A DNA stretch of 23,398 bases from positions 1 through 23,398 of the IMG/VR virus record IMGVR_UViG_3300024985_000011. One strand, given 5' to 3'. Position 1 is the first letter of the stretch. Each line of letters begins with the position of its first letter. Of the stretch, positions 12,943 through 22,275 are shown one piece after another. Below the pieces are notes generated by a model. That model did no database searches. It had not been told where the DNA came from and saw nothing but the letters and a program-made list of their open reading frames with translations. The position numbers were made by a program, and so were the translations under genes. Origin of the DNA: a virus.

Positions 12943-14525
12943 TGGGCGCTGCTGATATACAGGTCGATGAAAAGGTAATGACTTCTGAGCTTATTGCAAA
13001 GCTCAGTGATCCAGTATGGCGATTAACTTCTGGCAATCTGTATAAAATCATCATCAAAGATGAAACAGATCCTACTGCTGAGGGTTTAGTGCTGCCGTTT
13101 ATGCCGAATAGAGCGCAGCGCAGATTCATTTCAAGACTTCACCATCGGAATATCATTCTAAAAGCGCGCCAGCTTGGATTTACTACACTGGTATCTATCC
13201 TATGGCTAGACTTTGCTTTGTTTAATTCCAATGTACGCTGCGGCATTATTGCCCAGGATGATGGAACGGCACAGATTATTTTCAGGGATAAGGTAAAGTT
13301 TGCTTACGATAATCTTCCGGAACTATTGAAGCAGATGATGCCATTGAAGTTCGATAATGCGCACGAATTGGTATTTGCACACAATAACAGTTCAATCCGC
13401 GTGGCTACATCAATGCGTGGCGGCACAATTCACCGGCTGCATATCTCAGAGTTTGGCAAGATATGCGCCAAGTTCCCAGCAAAAGCCGATGAAGTCATCA
13501 CCGGCTCTATTCCTGCGGTACCTGTAACCGGCATATTGATTATTGAAAGTACGGCCGAAGGTCAGCAAGGCGCATTCTATGAAATGACGCAGACTGCTAT
13601 CAAAGCGGATCAGATGAATAAAGAGCTGACACCGAAGGATTACCGGTTCCACTTCTTTGCATGGTTTCAGGATGATCAGTACCGCATGCCAGCTGGATTG
13701 GTTACTATCAGCGATAAAGACCATGCCTATTTTGACAAGATTGAACAGGATATGCGCACAACACTGGATATTGAACAGCGCTCTTGGTATATCGCAACAC
13801 GCAATGAGTTTGAAAGTGCCGGTAAAGCTGAAAAGATGCAGCAGGAATATCCATCTACACCGGAAGAAAGCTTTACACAGTCAATGGAAGGTACTTATTT
13901 CGGTACGCAAATGACTGCTATGCGCAAGCAAGGCCGCATCTGCCATATTCCTGTACTTGAAATACCGGTAAATACATTCTGGGATATTGGTAATTCAGAC
14001 GGTACCGCAATATGGCTGCATCAGCAGGTAGGATTAGAACACCGCTTTATTGGGTATTACGAAGCCCATGGTGAACACCTTACGCATTACTGGAAGTATT
14101 TGCAGGACTTAGGCTATCTATGGAATAAGCATTTCCTGCCACATGATGCATCACATTCAAGGTTAAGCTCAGACCAGAATAAATCGATTGAAGAGCAGTT
14201 AGTAGATCTTGGCATGAAGAACATCGAGATTGTACCGAGAATATCAGACCTAAGCGCAGGCATTCAGATAGTTAGGAAACACTTTCCATCAGCTTATATC
14301 GATCAGGATAGATGCGCCCAGGGTATTAAACGTTTGGATGGCTATAAGCGTAAATGGAACACAACGCATTCCAGATTCATCAATGAACCTGAAAAGAACG
14401 ATGGCAATAGTGAAGGTGCAGACGGTTTCAGGCAATGGGCGCAGGCTTTAGAGTTGAACATGATTACCAACAGCAATAGCACATCATCAATGGGTAGAAG
14501 AGAAGCGCCTGATTGGCGCGGATAA
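12942..14525 (+). CDS. Terminase large subunit
   Basis: This 527-residue ATPase and nuclease drives DNA into the procapsid through the portal. The ATPase half shows a Walker A-like KARQLGFTT (residues 74-82), Walker B in RLHISE (165-170), and the coupling motif ESTAEG (202-207). The nuclease half begins about residue 345, with acidic residues in WDIGNSDGT (D348) and PHDA (D402) as likely metal ligands. Length fits the family. It starts one base inside the small subunit's stop. Whether packaging is headful or cos cannot be decided from this alone. The P22-type portal and scaffold favour headful. Confidence 0.94.
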   Translation: MGAADIQVDEKVMTSELIAKLSDPVWRLTSGNLYKIIIKDETDPTAEGLVLPFMPNRAQRRFISRLHHRNIILKARQLGFTTLVSILWLDFALFNSNVRCGIIAQDDGTAQIIFRDKVKFAYDNLPELLKQMMPLKFDNAHELVFAHNNSSIRVATSMRGGTIHRLHISEFGKICAKFPAKADEVITGSIPAVPVTGILIIESTAEGQQGAFYEMTQTAIKADQMNKELTPKDYRFHFFAWFQDDQYRMPAGLVTISDKDHAYFDKIEQDMRTTLDIEQRSWYIATRNEFESAGKAEKMQQEYPSTPEESFTQSMEGTYFGTQMTAMRKQGRICHIPVLEIPVNTFWDIGNSDGTAIWLHQQVGLEHRFIGYYEAHGEHLTHYWKYLQDLGYLWNKHFLPHDASHSRLSSDQNKSIEEQLVDLGMKNIEIVPRISDLSAGIQIVRKHFPSAYIDQDRCAQGIKRLDGYKRKWNTTHSRFINEPEKNDGNSEGADGFRQWAQALELNMITNSNSTSSMGRREAPDWRG

Positions 14526-14548
14526 TTACAATCAAACAGGAGAAATGA

Positions 14549-14917
14549 ATGTCCGTAGATATTAAAGCAATACCTCACATAGATGGAAACATTGAAATTG
14601 ATGTGAAGTTGACCGATGAAGAAACAAAGCAGGCTGAGTATATCAGTCGTGAAATCATGAAAACCAAAGATAAGGTTACGCAAGATGCCCTGGTTGCATT
14701 AGGTTGGACACCGCCAAATGGTGAAGCGCCTATCATTGCCGATGTTAATCTGCTGGTAGATGCCATTATCGGTAAAGGTTTCAGAAGTGAGAAACATCAC
14801 AAAAATATGATCGTGTATGGCTGGGCAACTAATCGCGGCTGGAATCGTGAAGTATTGCAAGGTATGAAGCCGGCTAAATTGCTTGGGATTTATACGGAAG
14901 GTAGCCTGATAGCATGA
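14549..14917 (+). CDS. Hypothetical protein
   Basis: This 122-residue acidic protein starts at an ATG with AGGAG upstream. It has an N-terminal strand and helix (EIDVKLTDEETKQAEYISRE) and a C-terminal part rich in Trp, Arg and Gly (NMIVYGWATNRGWNREVLQG). No family is recognised. It lies between terminase and portal in a three-gene group joined by ATGA overlaps. Confidence 0.65.
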   Translation: MSVDIKAIPHIDGNIEIDVKLTDEETKQAEYISREIMKTKDKVTQDALVALGWTPPNGEAPIIADVNLLVDAIIGKGFRSEKHHKNMIVYGWATNRGWNREVLQGMKPAKLLGIYTEGSLIA

Positions 14918-15117
14918 TCAATGGCGTAGATATGGCTACCAATATTCATAAGCTTAACTATATCAAGCGTGAGCAGATGTTTAATGCTGTCATCGAGCTT
15001 GAGATTCAGGAGAATAAGCGCACGCCTAGAATCATTGCTGAGTATGCCAGCATCATCTGCGATAAGAGAAATCCATATAACAGGGAATTTCTAAGTAAGT
15101 TTGGAATTAGTGCATGA
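14914..15117 (+). CDS. Small hypothetical protein
   Basis: This 67-residue protein (MINGVDMATNIHKLNYIKRE...) is largely helical and basic. It overlaps both neighbours by ATGA. A second ATG at codon 7 is possible. No motif recognised. Confidence 0.55.
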   Translation: MINGVDMATNIHKLNYIKREQMFNAVIELEIQENKRTPRIIAEYASIICDKRNPYNREFLSKFGISA

Positions 15118-15320
15118 ATATAGTTTATGACGTGATTACCAATACTTACTATCTTAAATGCGTAGATGGCACACAGATGGAATTTAAATCAATTGATGAA
15201 CTTAAATTAATCATTAAGAACCTGGCTAGGCATATTCCGTTATATTCATTTTTTTGTATATTTGAATGGATAAAACATACAACAGAGCAAGCGATGTATA
15301 TCAATCTTAGACATTTTTAG
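15114..15320 (+). CDS. Small hypothetical protein at the end of the terminase group
   Basis: This 68-residue protein opens with a strand-rich part (MNIVYDVITNTYYLKCVDGT) and ends in an aromatic, hydrophobic stretch (IPLYSFFCIFEWI) that might touch a membrane. The ATGA overlap supports translation. The last codons fall within the TTAGACATT repeats that precede the terminator. Confidence 0.5.
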   Translation: MNIVYDVITNTYYLKCVDGTQMEFKSIDELKLIIKNLARHIPLYSFFCIFEWIKHTTEQAMYINLRHF

Positions 15321-15336
15321 ACATTAGTTAGACATT
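15307..15336 (+). repeat. Three copies of TTAGACATT at one-turn spacing
   Basis: TTAGACATT occurs at 15307-15315, 15317-15325 and 15328-15336, steps of 10 and 11 bases, directly before the terminator hairpin. Spacing near one DNA turn suggests a same-face protein site. It could also be slippage. Confidence 0.6.
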
Positions 15337-15337
15337 C

Positions 15338-15362
15338 AGCCCACTTAACCGTGGGCTTTTTT
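15338..15362 (+). terminator. Intrinsic terminator between the terminase group and the portal gene
   Basis: AGCCCAC (15338-15344) pairs with GTGGGCT (15351-15357) around the loop TTAACC, and six T follow. This is a strong rightward terminator separating the early/terminase block from the virion block. The next 100 bases to the portal ATG should hold a late promoter, but I see no convincing one. Confidence 0.9.
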
Positions 15363-15464
15363 ACGTCCATGCATTTTAGTTTCTGATTTTTTGCATAATA
15401 AAACCTAGTTGTGCAAACTGGCTGCTCATATACCGCGGTGATCGCAGGCATGGAGTTTATATAG

Positions 15465-17615
15465 ATGTTTTCAGCTGTTGACACGTCAGAACACAATGAA
15501 TCGGAAGAGCTTGCAGATAAGGGATTGTCTGTAGGTTCTTTCGTTGGTTTCTTCGATGAAATCATACAGCAGCCGGCATGGCGCGCTAAAGCTGATAAAG
15601 AAATGGATTACTACGATGGTAATCAGCTCAATTCAGAAGTGTTACGCCGCCAACAAGAAGTAGGTATGCCACCGGCTATTGAGCCATTAATCGGTTCAAC
15701 CATTGATTCAGTTCTTGGTATGGAAGCTAAAACACGTACCGATTGGCGCGTGATTCCCGATTCAGATAATACCAATGATGATCTTGCTGAAGCCTTAAAC
15801 TACAAACTATCTACTGCAGAACGACAATCCGGCGCGGATCGTGGTGTATCAGAAGCTTATGCCAGCATGATTAAAGTTGGTATTGGCTGGGTAGAAGTAG
15901 CACGCAACACAGACCCTTTCAAATTCCCTTACCGATGTGAAGCTATCCACCGTAATGAAATATGGTGGGATTTTGCAAGCAAAAAACCAGATATGAGCGA
16001 TGCGCGGTATTTAATTCGCCGCCGCTGGACTGATACCAAGATTGCACAGCTGATGTTCCCTGAAAAAGCGGAGCTAATCAAACAAGCCGGTTCAGGCTGG
16101 TCTAGCTTTGATGTAGGTTCAGTTGGTTTTGATGGCGGTACATCTACCGGCCTAGCAATGGCGCATGGTGAAGAGCGTGGCTGGTCTATTGAAGAACAGG
16201 AATGGCGCGATGTTGCAGGTAAACGAGTTTGCTTATTCGAGGTTTGGTATCGTGAATGGGAGCGCGTCCTGGTAATGAAAACACCAGATGGCCGCGTTAT
16301 TGAATACGATGAAGAGAATGAGCGCCATCTTGTAGCTGCTGCCAGCGGTTATGCCGTGGTTGAATCTGCCATTGTTTCACGTATGCGACTAGCCTGGTTC
16401 ATGGGCGGCCATCGTCTATGGGATGGTGATACACCATACAAACACAATAATTTCCCTTATGTACCGTTCTGGGGTAAGCGCGAGGATAGAACCGGCGTAC
16501 CTTATGGCCTGATTCGCGGAATGATGTACCTGCAAGATGAAGTCAATGCACGTATCTCTAAGATGCAATGGGGCTTGAGTTCAGTTCGTACTACTAGAAC
16601 CAAAGGCGTAGTGGCCGGTACCGATGAACAATTCAGGCAAGAGATTGCACGCCCTGATGCGGATATTATCCTGAATCAACAGGAAATGGCCAAAGCTGGC
16701 GCGACATTCAAGGTTGAGCGCGATTTTGAGTTAAACAATCAGCAGGCCGCGCGCTTGGCTGATGCGCGTGAAGGCATTAAGCGTACTGGTGGTATCTATA
16801 ACGCATTCCAAGGGATGGACAGTAATGCTACTTCTGGCGTGGCAATCTCAGGCCTTGTTGAACAATCTACACAAACACTAGCCGACATTAACGATAACGC
16901 AAGATTCGCGCGCGGAATGGTTGGCGACTTGCTTATCTCCCTCATTATTGAAGACATGCTAGGCACTGAGCAAGAGATTGTAGTGCCAGGTAATGTGATT
17001 AAAGAAGATAAGACCATCAAGATTAATGAACCGGCTTTCGATCCTGAAACCGGTATTCGTTATCTTAACAATGACCTTGAACGCGCAAAGCTCAAGGTTG
17101 TATTAAACGATGTACCAACAACACCTACATTCAGAGCGCAGCAATTAAGCGCACTCAGCGAAGCATTCAAGTCTATGCCGGCTGATTACCAGAAGATTGC
17201 ATTGCCGCATCTGCTGCAATTGATGGATATACCAGATAAGAAAGAAATTCTGGACGCTATCAAGAAGGCCGGAGAGAACCCAACACCAGAGCAGATCCAG
17301 CAAATGATTGATGATGCAGTTAAGAAGGCATTAATTGAAGCGAAGCTGGACATTGCTAATAAAGAGCTTGGCCTCAAAGACTTTGCAAACAAATCCAAGG
17401 CCTACAACGACAAGATTCGCGCAGAAGCTGCATGGCTTGATGCTGAAACTAAAGCATTGGCGCAGAAGAATGGCAGCGATGGAGATGGTAAAGATGCAGA
17501 AAATCCCAAAGAGGACAAAGCTGAAAAGCAAGGTGAGCAGGAATTTCCAGAAGGTACACGTAAAGACACCGCCGAAGATAAAGCAGAAGGTGAAACTTCG
17601 GAAGATAAGGATTAA
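15465..17615 (+). CDS. P22-type portal protein
   Basis: This 716-residue protein is close in length to the P22 portal (725). Residues 30-130 show the family start: EIIQQPAWRAKADKEMDYYD, PPAIEPLIGSTIDSVLGMEA and KTRTDWRVIP. The core follows with IGWVEVARNTDPFKFPYRCE, EIWWDFASKKPDMSDARYLI and the fragment FPYVPFWGKREDRTGVPYGL. Twelve copies form the ring through which DNA enters. The last 60 residues are a charged low-complexity tail (Glu, Lys, Asp, Gly). GGAG lies nine bases before the ATG. It is the first gene after the terminator. Confidence 0.92.
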   Translation: MFSAVDTSEHNESEELADKGLSVGSFVGFFDEIIQQPAWRAKADKEMDYYDGNQLNSEVLRRQQEVGMPPAIEPLIGSTIDSVLGMEAKTRTDWRVIPDSDNTNDDLAEALNYKLSTAERQSGADRGVSEAYASMIKVGIGWVEVARNTDPFKFPYRCEAIHRNEIWWDFASKKPDMSDARYLIRRRWTDTKIAQLMFPEKAELIKQAGSGWSSFDVGSVGFDGGTSTGLAMAHGEERGWSIEEQEWRDVAGKRVCLFEVWYREWERVLVMKTPDGRVIEYDEENERHLVAAASGYAVVESAIVSRMRLAWFMGGHRLWDGDTPYKHNNFPYVPFWGKREDRTGVPYGLIRGMMYLQDEVNARISKMQWGLSSVRTTRTKGVVAGTDEQFRQEIARPDADIILNQQEMAKAGATFKVERDFELNNQQAARLADAREGIKRTGGIYNAFQGMDSNATSGVAISGLVEQSTQTLADINDNARFARGMVGDLLISLIIEDMLGTEQEIVVPGNVIKEDKTIKINEPAFDPETGIRYLNNDLERAKLKVVLNDVPTTPTFRAQQLSALSEAFKSMPADYQKIALPHLLQLMDIPDKKEILDAIKKAGENPTPEQIQQMIDDAVKKALIEAKLDIANKELGLKDFANKSKAYNDKIRAEAAWLDAETKALAQKNGSDGDGKDAENPKEDKAEKQGEQEFPEGTRKDTAEDKAEGETSEDKD

Positions 17616-17626
17616 AGGAGAACATT

Positions 17627-18235
17627 ATGAGTTTATTGGATAAGCAAGTATCAGAAGGTAAGGGCGTTTTAAAACGTTTTAAAGATAATGGCGATGGTAC
17701 GCATTCGGAAGTAGTTTCTGTTGGTGGTGCATCGCAGTCTAGCGTTACCAAAACGCGCCCATCTAACACTACCGCTTATGCTGCTGGTGATGTAATCGGT
17801 GCAGCTGATGCAGTTACGCCTGCAAATGCCGGTTCTGCTATCTGGGAATTTACAGATATTGGCAGTGCCGGATCAAACCTGCTACTGACAGAAGCCAAGT
17901 TCCTGATTCATGTTTCATCTATTCCTGCTGGCATGAGTTCATTCAGGCTGCATTTATACAATGCTGCACCGACAGCGATCTTAGACCATGCACAATGGGA
18001 TTTAGTAGCTGGTGATCGTGCTTCTTACCTGGGCTATATTGATATTGAGCAGATTGTTGACGTTGGTTCTACACTTTACGTGCAAACCGACAAGAGCTTG
18101 AATGCCACGATGCCTAAACAGGTGAAATTAGCCGATGGCGTAACTTCATTGTTTGGACTTCTGGTTACGAATAGCGCTTATACGCCTACATCTGGCGCAG
18201 TTAAACGTCTATCACTATCAGCGATGCAGGTATAA
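17627..18235 (+). CDS. Possible virion protein
   Basis: This 202-residue protein has AAAGGAG as its ribosome-binding site. The first 30 residues include KRFKDNGDGTHSEVVSVG, a DGTxxEVV pattern common at the start of small phage structural proteins. A beta-rich body follows (SNLLLTEAKFLIHVSSIPAG, SFRLHLYNAAPTAILDHAQW, GDRASYLGYIDIEQIVDVGS). The beta-rich composition and place between portal and fibre genes suggest a head-surface or fibre-linked protein. I do not recognise the family. Confidence 0.65.
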   Translation: MSLLDKQVSEGKGVLKRFKDNGDGTHSEVVSVGGASQSSVTKTRPSNTTAYAAGDVIGAADAVTPANAGSAIWEFTDIGSAGSNLLLTEAKFLIHVSSIPAGMSSFRLHLYNAAPTAILDHAQWDLVAGDRASYLGYIDIEQIVDVGSTLYVQTDKSLNATMPKQVKLADGVTSLFGLLVTNSAYTPTSGAVKRLSLSAMQV

Positions 18236-18237
18236 GT

Positions 18238-20775
18238 ATGATTCCGGCAGCTGCAGCTTTCTTCCTGCGTAAACGTTCTATATTTAGTAGGGCGAAGTTT
18301 CGCACTGACTTTACCAAGGGCGTATTAGACCCACGCATCAACTTCTCACGCACCTCAAACGCCACAATCACCAACAGTGCAGGCCAGATTGCTTATGCGC
18401 CTCATAACTTGCTGTCAGCATCAGAGCAGTTTGATAATGCTGCGTGGGTGGGAGCTGGGACAAAGCCTACAATTACGGCAAATAGTATAATTGCCCCCAA
18501 TGGCACTATTACTGCGGATACTTTGTTCTTCTCAGTTAGCGGTACTGGGAATAGAATACAGCAAGGTGTATCAGGACTTCTTGTACAAGGCTCAACTATA
18601 TCTATCCACATGAAAGGTAATGTGGGTGGGGAAGTCATTAGATTATGGACAGGATGGGATTATAAAGATTGTACTTTAACAACTGAATGGGTTAGATATA
18701 GTTGGACTTCTCCTCGTGTTGGGTCAGAGACTTTAACTTTTATGTTAGCCGCATTATCAGGAACTCCAACTATATATGTTTGGGGTGCTCAAGCAGAAAT
18801 CGGTACAACAGCAACCACCTACAACAGCACAACTGTTAAGAACCTGCTAGGCTATTCAGAGCTATTTGATAACGCAGCATGGACTAAATCCAACAGCTTT
18901 GTGCAGACTAACCTGCTGACTTACAGTGAAGCTTTTGATAATGCAGTATGGAATACAGTTGGCTCAATTGCTGCAAATACTACTATTTCCCCAAATGGTT
19001 ATCAAACAGCAGATACGCTAACAGCTAACACTGTATATCAAACAGTAACTTGTACTGCAAGTACAACATACACATTTAGTTTTTACGCTAAACTAGGAAC
19101 AATGTTAGCAAATAAATATCTGTTTGCTATTCGTAATGATACTGCTGGAACATTTATAGCGCAGGATATTTCTCCAAGCATTACATTAACATCAACTGAT
19201 TGGCAACGAGTAACTTATACATTTACTACCCCAATTGGCTGTACAACAGTTCGCCCTTATGTTTATCGTGACTCGGCAGTTGGTGCAAATGGAACTGTCT
19301 ACATCTGGGGCGCACAACTCGTACAAGGGTCTGATGCTGGCGATTACCGAAGGACTGATGCCGCAGCATTGCCTGTTTATTACGCTAATCACAATGGCGT
19401 GGTTTGCGCTGAACAGATACACGCATCAGCAGTCAACGGTACATTCTTAGAAAGCTACACACCAGCTGGCGGCTCTCAAACATTTAGCATCTGGATGCGT
19501 AGAGTTACTGGCACTGGTAACGTTGATTTGACGATGGACAGTGGTGCAACTTACACCACGCAAACTATCAGCTCAACATGGGCAAGATACAGCGTGACAT
19601 CTTCACCAACGGCAGGCGCTAAAACTGCTGGGGTCAGGATTGTAACCAGTGGTGATGTGATTCAGGCTTTCGGTGCAATGGTAAGCGATTCAGCTTCATT
19701 AGACGCTTACTCACTAAACATTGCCGCCGCACCTTCTGCTGCTGCCTACTATGGCCCACGCTTTGATTATGACCCTGTAACGCTACAACCTAAAGGGTTA
19801 CTCATTGAAGAGCAACGCACAAATCTGTTGTTAAATAGTGTATTTGCAAATGGCGGCGGAGCTGCCCCTACATCATGGTCGCAGGTAATAGCAACAGGAA
19901 CATCTGCTCCAGTGACATCAACAAAAAGCAGTATTGGTGTTGCTTATTCACAATCCGCAACAGCTCAAAGACCATTCTTTGGACAAAGCGTAACTCTTGC
20001 CGCTACAACTGTTTACACATTATCAATGATAGTTGAATCAGCATCAGGGCTTACCGTTGGGCAAATAATCGCCATAAACGGAATTGCTGCTTCATCATAT
20101 AGGTTAAACGGCGCAACAGTTTTATCATCTACAACTGTGGCAGTAGGTAAATTAGAAGCAACATTTACAACAACGGCAGGCGGCGCAACTGAAATGCGTA
20201 TGGGTATTGGCGTTTCAGGAAATGCAACAGGTACGCTTATATTTTCATGTCCACAAGTTGAAGCCGGTGCTTTCGCAACTAGCTTTATCCCAACAGCAGG
20301 CAGTCAGGTAACACGCACGGCTGATGTGGCTACGATTGTTGGTAGTAATTTCTATAGCTGGTATAACCAGAATGATGGAACTTTGTATTCTCGCTTTGAT
20401 ACGCCTGCAATCGGCAATAGAAACGTAGTTGCCGTTGATGATGGTACAGCAAATAACCATATCAAGATTAGAACAGAAGGAACAGACCCTTATGTTCGTG
20501 AAATGTATGTGACTACTGAAATGGTTGCTTTAGACTTAGGCACAGTGGCAGCAGGTACGGTTTACAAAGCATCAGCAGGCTACAAGATTAATGATGTTGC
20601 AGCCGTTATAAATTCTGGCACGGTAGGCACTGACACAACCGTAACAATACCTATTCTTAACACATTGCGTATCGGTACAGACCAAGCAGGCGCATACCTG
20701 AATGGCCATGTGTATCAGGTGAGTGCTTACAACACACGCCTACCTAACTCAACACTGCAAGCCATTACAGCATAG
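18238..20775 (+). CDS. Large modular fibre/adhesin-like virion protein
   Basis: This 845-residue beta-rich, Thr/Ser/Ala-rich protein has several related carbohydrate-binding-like modules. Module starts share an NLL-x2-SExFDNAxW pattern: residues 57-70, 202-215 (a short copy) and 225-238. Full modules end in Y(V/I)WGAQ (180-185 and 355-360). A later NLLLNS (after RFDYDPVTLQPKGLLIEEQR) starts another module ending FSCPQVEAG. The last 150 residues resemble a LamG-type sandwich ending in VYQVSAYNTRLPN. The DPRINFSRTSNATITNSAGQ start and RFDYDP are typical of phage fibre proteins. It lies between portal and scaffold, away from the usual tail genes, so a head fibre is possible. Its receptor role is inferred. 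Confidence 0.78.
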   Translation: MIPAAAAFFLRKRSIFSRAKFRTDFTKGVLDPRINFSRTSNATITNSAGQIAYAPHNLLSASEQFDNAAWVGAGTKPTITANSIIAPNGTITADTLFFSVSGTGNRIQQGVSGLLVQGSTISIHMKGNVGGEVIRLWTGWDYKDCTLTTEWVRYSWTSPRVGSETLTFMLAALSGTPTIYVWGAQAEIGTTATTYNSTTVKNLLGYSELFDNAAWTKSNSFVQTNLLTYSEAFDNAVWNTVGSIAANTTISPNGYQTADTLTANTVYQTVTCTASTTYTFSFYAKLGTMLANKYLFAIRNDTAGTFIAQDISPSITLTSTDWQRVTYTFTTPIGCTTVRPYVYRDSAVGANGTVYIWGAQLVQGSDAGDYRRTDAAALPVYYANHNGVVCAEQIHASAVNGTFLESYTPAGGSQTFSIWMRRVTGTGNVDLTMDSGATYTTQTISSTWARYSVTSSPTAGAKTAGVRIVTSGDVIQAFGAMVSDSASLDAYSLNIAAAPSAAAYYGPRFDYDPVTLQPKGLLIEEQRTNLLLNSVFANGGGAAPTSWSQVIATGTSAPVTSTKSSIGVAYSQSATAQRPFFGQSVTLAATTVYTLSMIVESASGLTVGQIIAINGIAASSYRLNGATVLSSTTVAVGKLEATFTTTAGGATEMRMGIGVSGNATGTLIFSCPQVEAGAFATSFIPTAGSQVTRTADVATIVGSNFYSWYNQNDGTLYSRFDTPAIGNRNVVAVDDGTANNHIKIRTEGTDPYVREMYVTTEMVALDLGTVAAGTVYKASAGYKINDVAAVINSGTVGTDTTVTIPILNTLRIGTDQAGAYLNGHVYQVSAYNTRLPNSTLQAITA

Positions 20776-20782
20776 GAACATC

Positions 20783-20989
20783 ATGGACTATTTCTTAAAA
20801 TTCACAGATGAAGCCGAAGCTACAAAAGTATTAGAAGGCTTGGAAGGTTACAGCATTGATGTAATCGGCACTGTTTACAAGAACAATGTAGCAGTACAAG
20901 GCTGGCACGTTAATTTGCGCGGTGCTGAAACTGACGCATTCCTACCTTATGAAACATTCCCAAAATCACCAGATAGGATATTCGCATGA
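20783..20989 (+). CDS. Small hypothetical protein after the fibre gene
   Basis: The 68-residue product begins at the ATG at 20783, preceded by AGGA with a five-base gap. The frame is open back into the fibre gene. Sequence: MDYFLKFTDEAEATKVLEGL, then a strand-rich part with DVIGTVYKNNVAVQGWHVNL. Short proteins of this shape often follow phage tail or fibre genes, where some assist fibre assembly. That is inference only. Confidence 0.65.
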   Translation: MDYFLKFTDEAEATKVLEGLEGYSIDVIGTVYKNNVAVQGWHVNLRGAETDAFLPYETFPKSPDRIFA

Positions 20990-21267
20990 GTGAGCAGACT
21001 ATTGTAATCGTGCTGACTGTCACCTTAGGCTTATTACAGTTTGGCGACTGGTACACAACGCGCACTGTACTCGCTAAGGGTGGCATAGAAGCTAACAGAC
21101 TGGCACGTAAGGTAATGAACGTATTAACCGTTGATGGCTATCTGGCACTGAAAGCAATTATCACTACTATATTTGGATATTACGCAGGCTTTGCGGCATT
21201 GCCTGTACTTGTCACATTGGTGGTTTTATATGTGTTCGTGGTAGTGCATAACATCAGACAGTTATAA
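20986..21267 (+). CDS. Small membrane protein, DUF5658-like
   Basis: This 93-residue protein has three hydrophobic segments (about residues 4-20, 48-67 and 70-88). Between the first two are DWYTTRTVL, GGIEANRLARKVM and LALKAIITT. A D-x2-TT, ExN and K in this order is the pattern of DUF5658-type membrane proteins. It starts in an ATGA overlap with the previous gene. A holin role cannot be excluded but no lysis gene is nearby. Confidence 0.7.
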   Translation: MSEQTIVIVLTVTLGLLQFGDWYTTRTVLAKGGIEANRLARKVMNVLTVDGYLALKAIITTIFGYYAGFAALPVLVTLVVLYVFVVVHNIRQL

Positions 21268-21286
21268 AAATTATTAGGAGATCATT

Positions 21287-22012
21287 ATGTATTTAGTTAA
21301 AGCGAAAGTAGCTGCCAGAATCACGGATATTAGCGGCAGTATTGTGAACCTTGGCGTAGGTGAAAGTGCTTTAGTGCCAGATAAGGATTACAAGATTTAT
21401 GAAAACAATCCAGCAGCTTGGACTATTGTAGCCGGTGCTAGTGCCATTGAAACCGTATTAGCTGCTGTAAACAATGCTGATGCACCAGGCTCCGGCACAT
21501 TATCAACATTAACTGGTCTTTCAGTATCTGATAAAGGTACTGGATCAGTTCATACAACTACATTAACACTTACTGATGTTGCACTTGCTGTAACTGATGT
21601 TAATGCGTATGCAAGCCAACAACTTTATACCTTCCCAGCCGGACGTATTTTATTGCTAGGTGCAATTGGTTATCTTCAATTTGGTGTAACCAGCGATAGA
21701 ACAACTACAATCAATAACAGCGCATCACTTACATGGGGCTTAGGAAACTCTGCTGCATCTAATAAAGTGCTTTCTGCTGGAATGGTTGACCAATTACCAA
21801 AGGCTACTCGATTACTTGATGGCGTAGCAGATGCTTATGCAGCAGTTTCAAACAATGCACTGGCAGCATCTGCACAGTTTGATGGTACAAGTACCAATAT
21901 TAAATCTTATTTGAATGTAGGATTTGAAACAGACACGGATATTGATGCTGATGGCGCACTTAAAGTATCAGGTACTATTAAATTAGTATGGATCAATATC
22001 GGAGATTATTAG
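21287..22012 (+). CDS. Possible virion protein
   Basis: The 241-residue product starts with MYLVKAKVAARITDISGSIV after a good AGGAG. It has a short barrel-like N-terminal domain (to about residue 60) and a beta-rich body with SVHTTTLTLTDVALAVTDVN, LYTFPAGRILLLGAIGYLQF and TDIDADGALKVSGTIKLVWI. The absence of cysteine, high Thr/Ala/Gly and the place immediately before scaffold and coat suggest a virion component such as a head decoration or fibre protein. I cannot name the family with confidence. Confidence 0.65.
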   Translation: MYLVKAKVAARITDISGSIVNLGVGESALVPDKDYKIYENNPAAWTIVAGASAIETVLAAVNNADAPGSGTLSTLTGLSVSDKGTGSVHTTTLTLTDVALAVTDVNAYASQQLYTFPAGRILLLGAIGYLQFGVTSDRTTTINNSASLTWGLGNSAASNKVLSAGMVDQLPKATRLLDGVADAYAAVSNNALAASAQFDGTSTNIKSYLNVGFETDTDIDADGALKVSGTIKLVWINIGDY

Positions 22013-22064
22013 TTTCCGTTTATTTGCATTGGTATTTTTGTTATGACAATGTAATAACTACACA

Positions 22065-22275
22065 GCAACGTTGTGAAACGTAGCTAATAGGCTAATAACC
22101 TATCCCCTAGCAGGAGGCAGAAATTTGCCAATGTTGGACGGTGAAAAACCTCGCAACGCTCTACGGCGATAAGTAGATGGTGAAAGCCATGCGAGGCAAT
22201 AACCAAGATTTTTTAACAAGCAATCTCTAAACGCGCTGCGGCGATAAGCAGATGGACAAGGAACGTTGAGAAACA
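22065..22275 (+). ncRNA. Structured RNA candidate with repeated hairpins
   Basis: The 291 bases between 22013 and 22303 have no gene. They contain many local stems: ACGTT/AACGT near 22068-22081, ATAGG/CCTAT at 22087-22103, GGCA/TGCC near 22116-22129. A 26-base unit occurs twice (22155-22180 and 22230-22255, 23 of 26 identical). In each, a stem closes the loop GGCGATAA: CTAC/GTAG in the first copy, CTGC/GCAG in the second, so an A-U pair is replaced by G-C. The first copy lies in a three-way junction closed by CCTCGC/GCGAGG (22149-22154, 22191-22196) with a third arm ATGG-TGAAAG-CCAT. The second is closed by TCTC..AACG (22224-22233) with CGTTGAGA (22264-22271). I do not recognise a family. It could be a trans-acting RNA, a cis element for scaffold and coat expression, or an intron remnant. 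Confidence 0.55.

Noticed and set aside
15363-15464. Late promoter before the portal gene
   Set aside because: CATAAT near 15392 and TATACC near 15434 have no acceptable -35 at 16-18 bases, so I could not choose one.
22171-22200. Group II intron domain V (GTGAAAGCC resembles its tip)
   Set aside because: The AGC triad, the two-base bulge and the long lower stem are missing, and no intron-encoded protein is nearby.
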